Shown: positions 21,772 to 33,116 of the stretch, piece after piece
Layout: every line of letters begins with the position of its first letter
How positions within the stretch are numbered: position 1 is the stretch's first letter
Source of the DNA: Epichloe hybrida
Taxonomy: Eukaryota > Ascomycota > Sordariomycetes > Hypocreales > Clavicipitaceae
Assembly (NCBI GenBank): GCA_019022495.1
Contig: JAFEKR010000008.1
Location: 1,488,001-1,552,000 of the forward strand
DNA length: 64,000 nucleotides
Reading direction: 5' to 3'
Made by a program: the position numbers and the translations under genes
The notes under the pieces: model-generated
What the model was told of the DNA's origin: nothing
What the model saw: the letters and a program-made list of their open reading frames with translations, nothing else
The model's database searches: none

Positions 21772-23317
21772 CTACTTATTGCCTTCCTTTACAGTTTTCT
21801 TGACGCCATCAACAAATGCCTTGACCGCCTGACCGCCCCCCAATGGCATCTGTCCACCTGCCATGTAGCCGCCGTTCTCAACCCTGATACCCAATGCATC
21901 CGCGACTCCAGGCAGGCCGCCGTCGCGAAGGGCCATGGTGAGCGTCCCCAACGCCTGACTGAACTGTGGGCTGCGGAGGACTTTTTTCAGCAAGCTTCGT
22001 TTGGCCTCCACTGAAAGTGAGGCCTTGGCGGCCTCGATGGCTGCTGCAGATGGTTCCTTTTGACTCTCCTCCGCAACTACTGGATTGGCGGCGAGCACGA
22101 CGACCGCCGGAGGTAAGAAACTTAGCAGGGTGTCGAGGTACTCGACAGACGCTTCGTCAATCAAGGGAACCGTAATCGATGTCGGCAGGAGATGGTTGAG
22201 GTGAGGGTATGGTACATCCGCTTGTTGTTGCTGCTGTTGCGCTCTTGAAACTCCCTGGTGACCTCTCAATGAATCCAACAGATTTCGCACGGCTGCTGCA
22301 GCGTCCAGTGCTGACGAGGAAGCTCTATCGGCCAGTCAGCTTCAGGTCACGATGTATGCCGATAAACCAGCGCATGTGATGTGTCATTTCTTAAATCTTC
22401 ATCTGCGAAACATGCGGAGTCTAATACTAGTACAGTTATGAAACCCAATTGAAAAAGCTTTCCCAATGCCCATTTCATTTCATTTTGGCACCGTGTTTTC
22501 CGGGGAACAACGTCACGCAACGGGGAATGACCTACGCTCTGGCACCATCAGCACCACCCTCTCTCGCTCCTTCGCCCTCTTCTCTGATGTCTCCTCCCGT
22601 GGCATCGGGACCAGCCCCGCCACTCCCACTCCCTCCAGGAGCATTCGAGCCTCTGTGGCCTCCAACGTCTTCCATCGTTTCGTCGTCGTCGTCGTCGTCG
22701 TCGTCGTGTCCATCATCCGCGTTCATTACTGTAGCCAACTCTGACAAAACATTGACTTCTTCACCTTGGAGAAGCTTATTGACCACTTCGCCAATCTTGC
22801 GATCTCTAGGACTAAACCAACTGGGGTCTCCATTGCGGCTTTGGGGTTTCGACTGCAGCCAGAAGAAGTAACGCTGAGACGAGGATGCAAACTTAAGAAC
22901 GAATATGCGACCGTTTGTTTTCGTTTTAGACTGTGAAGAGTCAGGTTCGTAGGGGACGAAGCTGCCGTCGGTTGGCACCATCACCAGGTCGAGTTCTGCA
23001 TCTTGCAGAGATTGGTCACGCTTGCGCCAGCAGAAATGTATCAGATCTGGTTTCGTTAGTTGTCGGTGAGGGAAGATTCCTCCCAACATCATCGAGCATA
23101 CCATCTTCAGAGTACAGGTACAAGTAGCCAGGCTGCGGTTTAGGCTTGACCTTGAGGGGTCGTGAGGAGGCGTCCTGTGAGCATTGTGAGCATCGTGAGC
23201 ATTGTGAGCAAAGTGACCATCGAGACCCAAACAGGTCACTAGATGATCCTGGGAGCAAAATCTTACGTCGATTTCACATTGACCAGCCTTGAAGGAAATT
23301 ATGGGAATGGTAGGCAT
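21772..23317 (-). CDS. RPN13: 26S proteasome ubiquitin receptor Rpn13 (ADRM1)
   Basis: Four exons: 23317-23267, 23150-23102, 23046-22536 and 22324-21772, with phases 0, 1 and 2; 387 aa. Exons 1-3 encode the Pru domain: ISFKAGQCEID, KPKPQPGYLYLYSEDD, LIHFCWRKR and the RIFVLKFASSSQRYFFWLQ strand pair that binds ubiquitin and the Rpn2 tail. A poly-Asp and Gly-rich linker follows (a CGT microsatellite on the plus strand near 22682-22707). Exon 4 encodes the DEUBAD domain (LDAAAAVRNLLDSL... through LGTLTMALRDGGLPGVADALG), which activates the deubiquitinase UCHL5/UCH37 in organisms that have it. The third intron, 211 bp, is long for this window. The correct fit of all phases supports the model. Confidence 0.9.
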
Positions 23318-25015
23318 ATTGGCTTGTTTTTTACAGGGAGTCCTGTTGAGCCAGTAGTGGGAAAGCGGCTGTGATGTGGACAGGGAAACAAGAAACAAGA
23401 GAAGCAGATGGAGCTTGGGGCATGACGAGCTGTTGACGAGAGAGGTTCATCGGTCCGACCCTTCTCCGAGTATCTGCCCGGTTTGATGGACCCACCGCTA
23501 AAATCTAGCAGGGGCGCCGCAGAATATAAATTTTCATTTCCACTTTCACTCTGCATGCATGTACGACCGTCCTCGCTACACCTCCTCACCAGAATATTCC
23601 CGCGGCACAGCACTGCCAGAGAGCAGGAAGCACCATGTACGCTTCATGCAATATGCGTCTTTAACTTGGACTCGGGCCTTTCAATCAATTCTCACTGGGA
23701 TCAACAGCTTCATGTCTGCCCGTGAACCTCGAAGCGTAAGTTCAGCTCTGATTTGATGAGACGAGTCTCTACACCCCCATGGTAGTGAGCCAGGACTTTC
23801 ATGATGAGAACCATTGGTCCGTGTTTCGGAGGCGGACTCAAGACCCGCCGATTGACGAAACAACAAGCATTTATGCATCTCTGATCACAGTCCTTTGCTG
23901 GCTTTTTCCTTACTGTCTCAAAAGCTTGCCCAGAGACGATGGCTAACAAGCATAACAGTAACTCAGAGACATACATCCGAAAGCCGTTGGACTATCTGCC
24001 TCTCATCCGGATATTGCCCAGGCGTGAATAATCGGCACTGGTCAAGTTCACAAAACTTTCACATGTCGTTGTCAATTCTGGTTACGTGACTCTTCGTAGA
24101 TGGTACATTTAATTCGTCACTGGCAACCCCCCTTCCCTCCCCTTCAAAGGCCTTTGCCCGAATTGCCCAGGATCAGATGCGCGTTTGCATTTTCGCACAT
24201 CATTTGCTGCGCCTCGTAGCCACTGACTAGCCATATAAAGCCTCGACCTGGAAGCACCAGACTCTGTATGCTCCAAAGACTCCAGATTGTCAGCTCTCCA
24301 AAATCCCGTGTGCAATGAAGTACGCAAAGCCTTCACTACTACGAGCCCTTTTTGGGGATAACGACCCACGCTGCACTGATTTATCGTGAGAAATGAACTA
24401 CAAAGTGTAATGCAGCTACTCCGTACTGCCTGCCATAATCAACCCAACCCTGGGTGTTGGTCTCGAGGCGGCTTAAGAGCTTGTTTGATGACCTGCAGTG
24501 GAAGCAAAACGAGACAGGGCAGACGGTGCCGCGGGCCAAAAATGAGGAGCTTCCGAGTCCCGGGTAGGTATTATCAAGTTGGGACCGGAGAGGAACAGCA
24601 ACCTTTGCTGTCGTGAACCGAAATGAAATAGAGGGGGAAAGGAAAACACCAGATACGATACGGTACAACCGTGAACACATACAGAGCAAGCAAGGTCATT
24701 CCACATTGCAACTCGCCTCCCGCCGCAACACCAGGGAGAAAAGGGACCTGGACCTAGCACACATACACATAAGCAGGGTGATTGATTCCTCGGCTTACCT
24801 TACTCGCCAACAACAAAACCGCACAGCGAGCATGAAACAAAGACAAGTCTCATTAAGAAGACGACCCCAATGCCAAATCACGTGAAGAAAACAAACAAAT
24901 CAACCCGAATACCCACACAGCCGCAAACACCGCCACCAACCATGACGACAATGCCACATCTTCCTTCCCTCCGCCACCTCATCTACACAACCAACGCACA
25001 TCGACCCAAAAAATC
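23318..25015. other. Intergenic region, RPN13 to the lipid-anchor candidate gene
   Basis: About 1.7 kb without a recognisable gene. It holds the RPN13 promoter and the promoter of the next plus-strand gene, plus one TACTCCGTA copy at 24417-24425. The short open frames here show no domain pattern. Confidence 0.5.
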
Positions 25016-25516
25016 ATGGGCAACATCTGCGGGAAAGAAGAGTCGGAGGCCCAACCGCCCGGCCGCGTGCTCGGCTCCGCGCCGCCGTCCCAGCGCAAGG
25101 CCTCCGTCCCGGCCCCCAACAAGGTCGGCGGCCCGCCGAGGACGCTGGGCGACGCACCGGCCGAAGCGTCCGCCGAGAACGCCGCTGATGCGCGGAGGAA
25201 AGCCGCCGAGGCGGCCGAGGTAAGAAGACGCCAGCCCCGGGGGCCCGGGGGCCCTCGGCATTTCGAAACCAGGAACCAGAAGGGCGAGAGGCTCCAACGG
25301 GACATGGCATACACGCATTGTTTTGTTCCTGGTACTGACGACAGGATGGGTTCGCAGGCCCGCGCAAAGGCATCCAACAAACCGGGCGGGAAGCTACAGA
25401 CGCAACTGTCGGCGCAGAAAAGGCAGTCCCGGAACGATACCCTGAAGGCTCTCGGTGCGGAGGAGCAGAGAGCGCGAGAGATTGCGCAGAATGAGGACTC
25501 GAGGACGTACGACTAG
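25016..25516 (+). CDS. Small predicted myristoylated/palmitoylated protein of unknown function
   Basis: Two exons, 25016-25219 and 25358-25516, phase 0, give 120 aa. The start MGNICGKEES has Gly2 followed by a small-residue pattern that fits N-myristoyltransferase, and Cys5 placed for palmitoylation, so the protein is probably tethered to a membrane. The middle is Pro/Ala-rich; the C-terminal half (ASAENAADARRKAAEAAE, then AKASNKPGGKLQTQLSAQKR) is charged and probably helical. The 138-bp intron is 46 codons long with no stop, so a retained-intron form would still be open. I do not recognise a characterised family. Short MGN.CGK-type proteins seem to recur in filamentous ascomycetes, but that is from memory and not tested here. 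Confidence 0.7.
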   Translation: MGNICGKEESEAQPPGRVLGSAPPSQRKASVPAPNKVGGPPRTLGDAPAEASAENAADARRKAAEAAEVRRRQPRGPGGPRHFETRNQKGERLQRDMAYTHCFVPGTDDRMGSQARAKASNKPGGKLQTQLSAQKRQSRNDTLKALGAEEQRAREIAQNEDSRTYD

Positions 25517-25909
25517 GGGGGTTTTTACTGCGCACCAAGGCGCCAACACACGCACAAAACGAACGGTACCATACATGAGGACGTGGAGGGGTCCATTTCA
25601 GTAGCAGGCGAGCGTTTCTATATATCCCTTTCCAGAAGCCGGTTCTTGTATTTTGCCAAATTTTGAGTATATTTTCAATTGGAAAAGGACAACACCGCTG
25701 TTATATTCCCACTGCTCCGCGTTGGTCAGGCGTTCCCGTCATTGACCGGAGTCGGAACCCTCTTTACTCGTCCATTTTGAACACGGATTTGAATCTAATC
25801 ACTAGAAGATGCACAAACATGGGGAGAGGGGAAAAAAAAAAAAAAACTACACACCACGCAGGTTTCCTCGCTCCTTGCCAGATTTCAAAAGACCAGCAGC
25901 GTGTATCCT
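25517..25909. other. Convergent 3' region between the lipid-anchor candidate and PRP5
   Basis: No gene was seen. Two converging genes end here. It includes an A-run near 25832-25845. Confidence 0.5.
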
Positions 25910-28900
25910 TTAACTGACAGTGTATCGTCCACTTGCTGGCGCTCTCCCTTCCGCATCAACCGCCGCTATTGTGCCCTCCCTCAACAATCGTGTCATTTCT
26001 TGCAGGGCCGCTCCCACGGAGACCTCGGTGTCGCCCTCAATGAGAATGTACAGCTTGGGGTCTGCATTCGGAGGCACCTCCTTGCCGGCGGGGTAGAAAC
26101 TGCCCTTGGTTGTGATGGACGTGCCGGTAGAGTCCAGAATCTTGGCCACATTGGTTCTGTTGGTGACGGCCCATCTGGCCTTTTGCGGGAAGTCGTTGAT
26201 TTCAAGCGTCGCGTGGAATGCCCCGGCGTCGGGACCCTTGTTGTCGATGGGCTGGCCGGACCGGAGCTGGCCAGCCTTTCCAAGACGACTGTTGATGGCG
26301 CTGACTGCGGAACTGACCTTGTCCAGGGCGTCCTTGGTCTTGACTGCGCCGGCAGGGGTGTCGCCGCCCTTTTGGCCGTCTGCAGGTGCTGACGTCGTTG
26401 CCGCTGGCGTTGCCGCCGCCGCCTTGGCGCTTTCGCGAGACTGGATGCCCGAAGCGGCTGCTCTGATGGCGTCCAACGCCCTTTCGGCCTTCTTCTGTTT
26501 GTCTTCCTCCTTTTCTTCCTTCTCCTCCTCTTCTTCCCCTTCTGCCTTGTGCGTCCGCCGCTCTCTGAGGCGGGCTGCCTCTCGCTCCTGGTCGAGACGA
26601 TCCAGACCTTTGCCACCAAAGCCAGATGAGTCCTTGGCTTTGCCTGACTTGACCTTGTCGCGATGGGCTTTTCTCATCTCGTTTAATCGCTCCGGCACGG
26701 GCTGTTCGCTCTGCTCGAGGGCCTTGGCAATTCCCGGCGCGCAATTCTCCTGTTCTGGCGTGACAAACGTGACTGCTACTCCCGTGTTGCCTGCTCGACC
26801 AGTTCGTCCGGCGCGGTGCACGTAGTCTTCCAAGTGATTGGGCGCATCGTAGTTGATCACCAGCTTTAGTTGCTTCACATCCAGGCCTCGTGCGGCAACG
26901 GACGTGGCAACAAGCAGCGGCAGCACGCCCTTTTTAAAGTCGGAAATGGTTGAGTCTCGGTCCACTTGATCTTTGCCTCCGTGGATTGACATGCAAGGAT
27001 AGCCCTTGATCATCAGTTCCTTGAGGAGGTCGTCGGCTTTTTCTTGTCTTTCGACAAATATCAACGCACGAGCATCCTCGTCCCCGTCGTATAATTCGCC
27101 CAAGAGCTCGAGCACTCGAAGAAACTTGGTATTCTCCTCGCGAACCTCCACAATCTGCTGGATTTCCTTGGCAACGACGCTGCGACCGCCCACTGTGATT
27201 TCGACGGGGCTCTTGAGGACCTTTTTCGTGAGCGAGTCAATGATGCGCGGCATTGTCGCCGAAAACAAAATGGTCTGCTTGTCGGGACGCATGCTTGCGA
27301 AAATCTTCATGACCTGTGGCTCGAACCCCATGTCAAACATGCGGTCTGCCTCGTCCAGGACAACATACGTCACCCGCCTCAAGTTCGTCACTCGACCCTG
27401 ATTTGCCGCGAGCAAGTCAATCATTCGTCCAGGTGTGCAGACGATAATCTCCGCGCCGCGCTTGAGCTCTGCGATTTGGTCTCGGATTGGGGCACCGCCG
27501 TATGCGCACACAGCACGAAGGCCCATGCTTTTGACAAACGGTTTGCAATCTCTGTGAATCTGAGTGGCTAGCTCACGAGTTGGCGTCATGATCAGGCCAA
27601 TGGGACCGTCTGTATCCTTGATGGGTGGTTGATCCATGATATGGCGGAACATGGGGAGCAGAAATGCCACCGTCTTGCCGGAACCAGTCTTGGCTACGCC
27701 GACGACATCTCGGCCAGACATGAGGGCAGGAATAGCCTGCATTTGAATGGTTGTGGGTTTTTCATAACCCATCTTGTCGATGACATCCAACGTCTGCCGG
27801 GTGAGACCACACTGCGCCCATTTCTGAACGGGTTTGGGCACGTCTTTTCCGTTCACCTTGATACCATCGAGCTCCAGACGCAAGTCTGCCAACTCTTCCT
27901 CGGTAAGTGCACTCAACTCCGCCGGTTCAACCCAGAAGTTTTTGCGAACGGGCACCAGGTCGATCTTGCTGTAGTCAACGCTGGGAATGTCCTTCTTCTT
28001 GCGTTTGTTGGCCATGGCGAGAATATCACCGTCGCCTTTCCGTTCCGCATCGAAATTGTATTCTTCGTCGCTGAAGTATGCTTCCGGCTCTTGCGCCTTC
28101 TTCGCGCCGCGCGATGGCTTGGTGAATTTCTTGGGGTCCGTTTGCTTCAGATCAGCCATGAAGGCCTCCAGAGGATCTGCGTCTTCCTCCTCGTCGTCCA
28201 CTTCCATTTGCTGGTGGTCTGCCGGGTGCGATTCGCTCGTGGCATTATTGCCCCTGTCGTCGGCCTCGCCGCCGCCGCCACTGGTAGCAGGAACCCCATT
28301 GACATCTTGGTCAACTTGCACACTACCCTCTTCTGCATCTTCCTCCATGGGCTCGCCTGGCTGGGATTCAGTCTGGCCTTCTGCCTGCAAACGTTTTTCG
28401 TGTGCAGCACGTGCCGCAGCGGCAGCCTCTTCTTCAGTCTCCGCAAAGTTGTCCCCATCAGAATCATCATCCTCATCCTGATCGGCGTATGGGGTGTCGT
28501 CTGTTTCAATCGGGAGGGCAGGTAGTTTTGTGAGTTTTATTTTCGTCGTGTCTTCCCCGTCGAGGTCGAGTTTGCGCTTTGAAGGCAGCTTGTCATCCGC
28601 CGCCGATGACTTGCCGAAGCCAAAAGCGCTCGTCTTGGTTCTATTGGCGGGCAATGCGGATGCTTCACCCCCACTGTCAGCTGTAACATTCTTGGCTATC
28701 ACAATCGGAATATGAGACTCACCGATGGCTTTTTGTTGGATCGGGGTAGCTAAGTTCTCTGGCTGGACTGCAAGTGAGCCCAACACAGGCTTGGAAGTGT
28801 CTTGCGTTCTTGATGCAGCCGACTTCTTGGCTATGGTCTTGGGGTCAAACTTGCCAGCATAGGCATTCGCAGGAGATGCGTTGCCAGAGTCGTTGAGCGT

Positions 28901-29710
28901 TGCCGGTGAGGCAACGGACGAGACGACGCCAGGAGAGCCAGCAGAGGGTGAAACCCCCAATGCTCTCAATTCCATCTCTGCCAGCAAACTCCTTGTCTGG
29001 CTTGGATTCACCTCCTTCTGCTTCTGGCTTTCACTCTCCTTCTTCTTCTTCCATGCCTCCAGCTTCGCAAGCCTCTCAGCCTTTTTGTCAGCATCAGACT
29101 GCGCCGCCGTTGCCCTGCTCTTCACCTGATCGGCGCCGGTTTTCTCACTGTCCGCGAGGGAAGCCTTTCGACTTCGACTATCAGCACGACCGCCGCGAGC
29201 ATGGGAATCAGCGGTGCCTTCGCGCTGGCCGCGTCCGCCGTCGCGGGAATCCGGTCGCCTCCTATGGTCTCTGTCACTGTCACGACTGCGATTTCGCCTG
29301 CGACCCGGGGACCGAGGTCTCTCATTATACCGGTCGCGCGACCTGCGCCTTTCTCTATCACGTGGATCTCGAGGTCCTCCACGGTAATGACCGTCATCTC
29401 TTCGATCTATCGACCGTTCTCTGCGCCGATAAGAATCGCGGTCACGGTCGCGGTCGCGATCAAGACCACCTCGGCCACGATGCCGATTCTGCTTCGACGG
29501 GCAAAGGTTAGCATAACAATGGTGGGCAGATGTTTCATGCATGAAGGTCCTCACATCCGGGCTGCGCGACCTCGATCGCCGGCGATAGTCCCTGCCATCA
29601 TCCCGACGGTCTCTATCTCTGTCCCGCCGATCGTCATCTCTTCGGTGGCGACGTGAGCTGTGTTGACTGCCTGCAGGACTTGGTGAGCGCGAGTCTCTTG
29701 GCCGAGCCAT
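25910..29710 (-). CDS. PRP5: Pre-mRNA-processing DEAD-box RNA helicase Prp5
   Basis: Exon 1 is 29710-29555 and exon 2 is 29488-25910; the 66-bp intron (GTGAGG, GCTAAC branch site, AAGCAG) is in phase 0 and has no stop. Total 1244 aa, the size of filamentous-fungal Prp5. The N-terminus is rich in Arg-Ser/Arg-Asp repeats. Next come acidic segments, including a [10 protein letters not shown] region conserved in Prp5/DDX46. The helicase core then shows the Q-motif region, AKTGSGKT (~650), [17 protein letters not shown] (~764), SAT (~793) and [12 protein letters not shown] (~943). A C-terminal KH-like domain follows. Prp5 uses ATP to remodel U2 snRNP for branch-site pairing and proofreads it. Its yeast partner Cus2 is also encoded in this window. 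It is divergent with the HCNGP-like gene. Confidence 0.95.
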   Translation of the reverse strand: MARPRDSRSPSPAGSQHSSRRHRRDDDRRDRDRDRRDDGRDYRRRSRSRSPDVRTFMHETSAHHCYANLCPSKQNRHRGRGGLDRDRDRDRDSYRRRERSIDRRDDGHYRGGPRDPRDRERRRSRDRYNERPRSPGRRRNRSRDSDRDHRRRPDSRDGGRGQREGTADSHARGGRADSRSRKASLADSEKTGADQVKSRATAAQSDADKKAERLAKLEAWKKKKESESQKQKEVNPSQTRSLLAEMELRALGVSPSAGSPGVVSSVASPATLNDSGNASPANAYAGKFDPKTIAKKSAASRTQDTSKPVLGSLAVQPENLATPIQQKAIGESHIPIVIAKNVTADSGGEASALPANRTKTSAFGFGKSSAADDKLPSKRKLDLDGEDTTKIKLTKLPALPIETDDTPYADQDEDDDSDGDNFAETEEEAAAAARAAHEKRLQAEGQTESQPGEPMEEDAEEGSVQVDQDVNGVPATSGGGGEADDRGNNATSESHPADHQQMEVDDEEEDADPLEAFMADLKQTDPKKFTKPSRGAKKAQEPEAYFSDEEYNFDAERKGDGDILAMANKRKKKDIPSVDYSKIDLVPVRKNFWVEPAELSALTEEELADLRLELDGIKVNGKDVPKPVQKWAQCGLTRQTLDVIDKMGYEKPTTIQMQAIPALMSGRDVVGVAKTGSGKTVAFLLPMFRHIMDQPPIKDTDGPIGLIMTPTRELATQIHRDCKPFVKSMGLRAVCAYGGAPIRDQIAELKRGAEIIVCTPGRMIDLLAANQGRVTNLRRVTYVVLDEADRMFDMGFEPQVMKIFASMRPDKQTILFSATMPRIIDSLTKKVLKSPVEITVGGRSVVAKEIQQIVEVREENTKFLRVLELLGELYDGDEDARALIFVERQEKADDLLKELMIKGYPCMSIHGGKDQVDRDSTISDFKKGVLPLLVATSVAARGLDVKQLKLVINYDAPNHLEDYVHRAGRTGRAGNTGVAVTFVTPEQENCAPGIAKALEQSEQPVPERLNEMRKAHRDKVKSGKAKDSSGFGGKGLDRLDQEREAARLRERRTHKAEGEEEEEKEEKEEDKQKKAERALDAIRAAASGIQSRESAKAAAATPAATTSAPADGQKGGDTPAGAVKTKDALDKVSSAVSAINSRLGKAGQLRSGQPIDNKGPDAGAFHATLEINDFPQKARWAVTNRTNVAKILDSTGTSITTKGSFYPAGKEVPPNADPKLYILIEGDTEVSVGAALQEMTRLLREGTIAAVDAEGRAPASGRYTVS

Positions 29711-30269
29711 GGCGGCCTCGCAAGCGCAGGAAAAATCTAGGTTGGTGAGTAGTACTTTGTTTTCTTTGGTTTGATGCCCCTTGTGCTTTCTGGAGGGGCC
29801 AGTTCCCAAGGCCAAAATCTACGAAATTTTTGCGTGCAAATGACGGGCGCGCAGAGGGCCTGGGGCTGTTGAAATGGAGAAGAATACCCTGTCCTTGATC
29901 CCCTGGTAGATACCTGTTCGCCAAATACACAAACAAGAAATAGCTGTAGTCGTCGCGAAAGCGGAAGAGATGTGTCAAGCGCGGTCGGGAAATGGAAACG
30001 TCGACATATGATATTGTACGCCCGCCTTGTCTGGGGCGGGGAGTAGTCAGCAACTTTTTCGTCTTGTCTTGTGCTCAGCCTCACCATGCAGCTTCCATAC
30101 TTGCATACATGTGGCTGAGGAGAACAACATATGTTGCACATGTGTGTGGCGCAGCCCGTGGTTTTGCCGTGTCAAGGCACCGAAACGCATTAATACCTTC
30201 CAGACGGCCTGCCTTGTCCAAAGCTCCGAAGTCGCGCAAATCAATTTTCCAGCCATTGCGACCTGAAAG
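29711..30269. other. Divergent promoter, PRP5 and HCNGP-like gene
   Basis: A 559-bp spacer between two outward-facing genes that both look tied to pre-mRNA or nuclear RNA processing. No gene was seen. Shared regulation is possible but nothing in the sequence proves it. Confidence 0.55.
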
Positions 30270-31180
30270 ATGGCTGCTGGACTGGTAGGCTACGCAAGTA
30301 GCGATGACGAGGACGACACTCCCTCGCAGATCATCTCTCCCATGGCATGCAACAACGATGACCACTCACGCGAAGCGGAAACCCAAACTAACATCCAGCA
30401 GCACATCACCACAAATCAAGAGACAAAATCAGAACCAGCACCCAGCGAAATACAAGATGAGGGTACGAACACCCCTTCCTTTCGTCCATGACCCATTTTC
30501 ACTCGCTCAATCAATGTCATTATTTGCTTACCCAAAAAGCCTCTACAAAAGCAGCATCTTCAACATCGCATTCTCCACAACAACACCAGCCGCCGTCACA
30601 ATCTACAATCGGCCCCGTACCACTAGGACCATCTCTCCCGCCAACAGCCTCTGATCTGCCAGAAATGCCCCCAGAGGAAGCAGACCCGAATCGTCCATCT
30701 TCACCCTACTCCTCCATGCGCGCCATCGTCCACGACCTCACCCTCCCTTCGATACCGAACCTCACTATACCGCCTTCGCCTCCCGGCTCCCCCCCGCCGG
30801 CGACCAACAGGAAATTCCAACAGTTTCTCGACCTAAAACGAAAAGGCACCCACTTCAATACGAAACTCGAATCCTCGACCGCGCTTCGAAATCCGTCCTT
30901 GACCGATAAACTGCTCGCCTTTGTGGATTTGACGGGATCGGCACAGTACGAAACGACCCTGCCGTTGGATCTGTACGACCCTAGCGGGTTTCCGAAGTGG
31001 GCACACAGGGGAGAACTACGGAAAAGCAGAGAGGCACTGGTGAAGGAGAGGCAGGGGGAGAAGGTTGCTTCCAGGGGCATAGACTTCGTCAACTCTTCGA
31101 GTCATTCGACGCCTGTTGGTGGTGGACAATCAGCAGGAGGACTGTTGAAGACCGAGAAGAGGAAGAGTGCATGGAATTGA
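30270..31180 (+). CDS. HCNGP / SAP30BP-like nuclear protein
   Basis: Exons 30270-30462 and 30540-31180, joined in phase 1 by a 77-bp GTACGA...AAAAAG intron, give 277 aa. The start MAAGLVGYASSDDEDD is the conserved LVGY(S)SDDE opening of HCNGP proteins. A Pro/Ser-rich stretch follows. The HCNGP domain then runs from KFQQFLDLKRKGTHFNTKL through LRNPSLTDKLLAFVDL to YETTLPLDLYDPSGFPKWA. The human member SAP30BP has been linked to transcription repression and to splicing of short introns; fungal members are largely unstudied. The divergent neighbour is PRP5, which suits a splicing role, but that is inference. Confidence 0.85.
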
Positions 31181-31911
31181 TGATGCTCACTGCGATCTTG
31201 GAGCCAATTGTCTGACGTGTTCAATGGAGAAAAATGACATGGACAGGCATAGTGTTACACCTTGTGATGCGCGGCGGGGGCATTTTAGCATGGGCTTTTC
31301 CATGTCCTCTTCGTCAGACCTCTCACACAGACAAAGGTAACCTCCATTTGAGACACACGTATCGAGATCCGATTTAATCCAAGTGCCGCAGGACACAACA
31401 CGGGGCCACGGGGTGAAGAGGGCATCGAAAATTATATCTACGGGCAAGAGTTTTCTTTTGGGTATTCACTATGAGTTTTTCTTTCTTGATTAGGCCAGCA
31501 TAGCCTCTGTTGTAACAAGCGCAATCGAGGTATCATCAATCAGGTTCAGATATGCGCCTCCCATCCGCTCCCTTTCTCATCACATCCGCGGCCTCCCCGT
31601 TTATCCATAGCCGTCTTGACGTCTCGTTGTCAATCACCTTACCTGCGAATCTACACGTTTCAGCCCGAGCAGACGCGCCCACCATGGTCTCACGCGTGTT
31701 CTCTCGGTGCGTCTTGTCCACCTGGGCAGGAACTCCGTGAGGGAACTCCGTGGGCGAAATGAAGCAAATGGGTCCGAAGCAACACAATATAAACAGAACA
31801 CAAGCCGAAAAAATCCGACAGCCACACGCCCCTCGGCACTCCAGCTTCCCTGGCAAAGCGGATATGATCTTTGCTCATACGGGGCTTCAGCCTGGCAGCA
31901 TCCTGGCCAGC
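31181..31911. other. Convergent 3' region, HCNGP-like gene and DUF3712 gene
   Basis: No gene was seen. The flanking genes end towards each other and the interval should hold two 3' UTRs. Confidence 0.5.
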
Positions 31912-33116
31912 TTAGGAGCAGCCGGGGAAACTGATTCCAACAGCCTTGAAAGTGTTTTCCAGGCTGAGATTAACGGTCTGGTTGGCACTGCCGAGTGCAG
32001 AGAGGAGCCAAGGGATGGCCTCGGAGCCCTGCTTGACATCTGTGCCGAGCAGCTGAATGGGAATCTTGCCGTCCCCGCAATAGGGCTTCTTGGTGGCAGC
32101 GCTGATAACAATGGTCTGGTCCAACATGGCTGATACGGGGACGACGTTCGCGCCGGGCTTGAGGATGAGGTTCTGGATGGTGAGGTTGCCCAGGAGCTTA
32201 CCATCAGCGAAGTTGTCGAAGGTTGCGTTCCCGAGGTCGATTGTGTAGTAGGAGCGGTTGATAATGGTCGCAGTGGCGTTGAAGTTGGGAACACCGTCCT
32301 CAGCAGCACCGATCTTGATTTTCATGTCGGTCAGGGTGGTGCCGTTCAGCTTGTTCAGGCCCTTGAATGTGACCTCCTTGTAGAAGTTGACATCATACTT
32401 CTTGGAAAGGCCGGCGGGCTGAACCTTGGTCTTGCCGTGAATGGAGACACGCAGGGTCTCGTTCTGGAAGAAATACCTGTTGAACTCGTTGAAGGCTTCC
32501 ATGTCAGTGATGTCGACTTCTTGGCTGATGTTGACAGTCTGGAACTTGTTGGCGTTGGTAGCGGGGAAGTTGAGCCGGACAAAAGGTCTGGCGTTGGGGG
32601 CGTCGAGGAGGGTCAGGTTCCCGACGAAGGGATCAATATCCGCTTTCACGGTGCCATCGGTCCTGATGGTGGAGTTGATCTGCATGAGGAACTTTTCGGG
32701 CTCAGAGTTGAGAATGTTGACGGCTTGAATGTCGAGGTCGGCCGAGTTGATCTTGGCCTGAGCAATGTTTTTGACACCCACGAAGATGCTGCAAGGCAAG
32801 TGTGTCAGTCAACAAGTCCCAATGCATTATTGCATCATGGGTCTCGTGCATCACCAACGGGAGGGAGGCCCATGGACCGACCGCAGTGTGCCGTCAAGAA
32901 GCTCCAGCCCAAGGAAATTACAACCAAGTGCAAGATATATCAACAACATGGTGCGCAGGACAGGACTCACACAATGCAGATGACGGCAGCGCTAACGACC
33001 AGGAATATGATCAAATGCAACCACCAGAAGCGCTTGCAATGGTTCTTCAAAGCAGCTTTCTTGCCGCCTCGAATGGGGCCATTCTCGGTCTGGGTAACCT
33101 CGTGCTTGTCGGACAT
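31912..33116 (-). CDS. DUF3712 family single-pass membrane protein
   Basis: Exon 1 is 33116-32971 and exon 2 is 32788-31912; the 182-bp GTGAGT...TTGCAG intron is in phase 2; 340 aa. A basic cytosolic start (GGKKAALKNHCKRFWW) leads to one transmembrane helix (LHLIIFLVVSAAVICIVIFVGV) split by the intron. The rest is outside or lumenal, with many N-glycosylation sequons and beta-rich repeats of the LEA-2-like DUF3712 fold (INSADLDIQAVNIL..., LTIQNLILKPGANVVPV, LLGTDVKQGSEAIPWL). The family is fungal and of unknown function. Location on the plasma membrane or vacuole is possible; vacuolar members are known in some annotations, but nothing here decides it. Confidence 0.85.

Noticed and set aside
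27629..28525. 298-codon plus-strand frame inside PRP5
   Set aside because: Antisense shadow of the PRP5 helicase exon.
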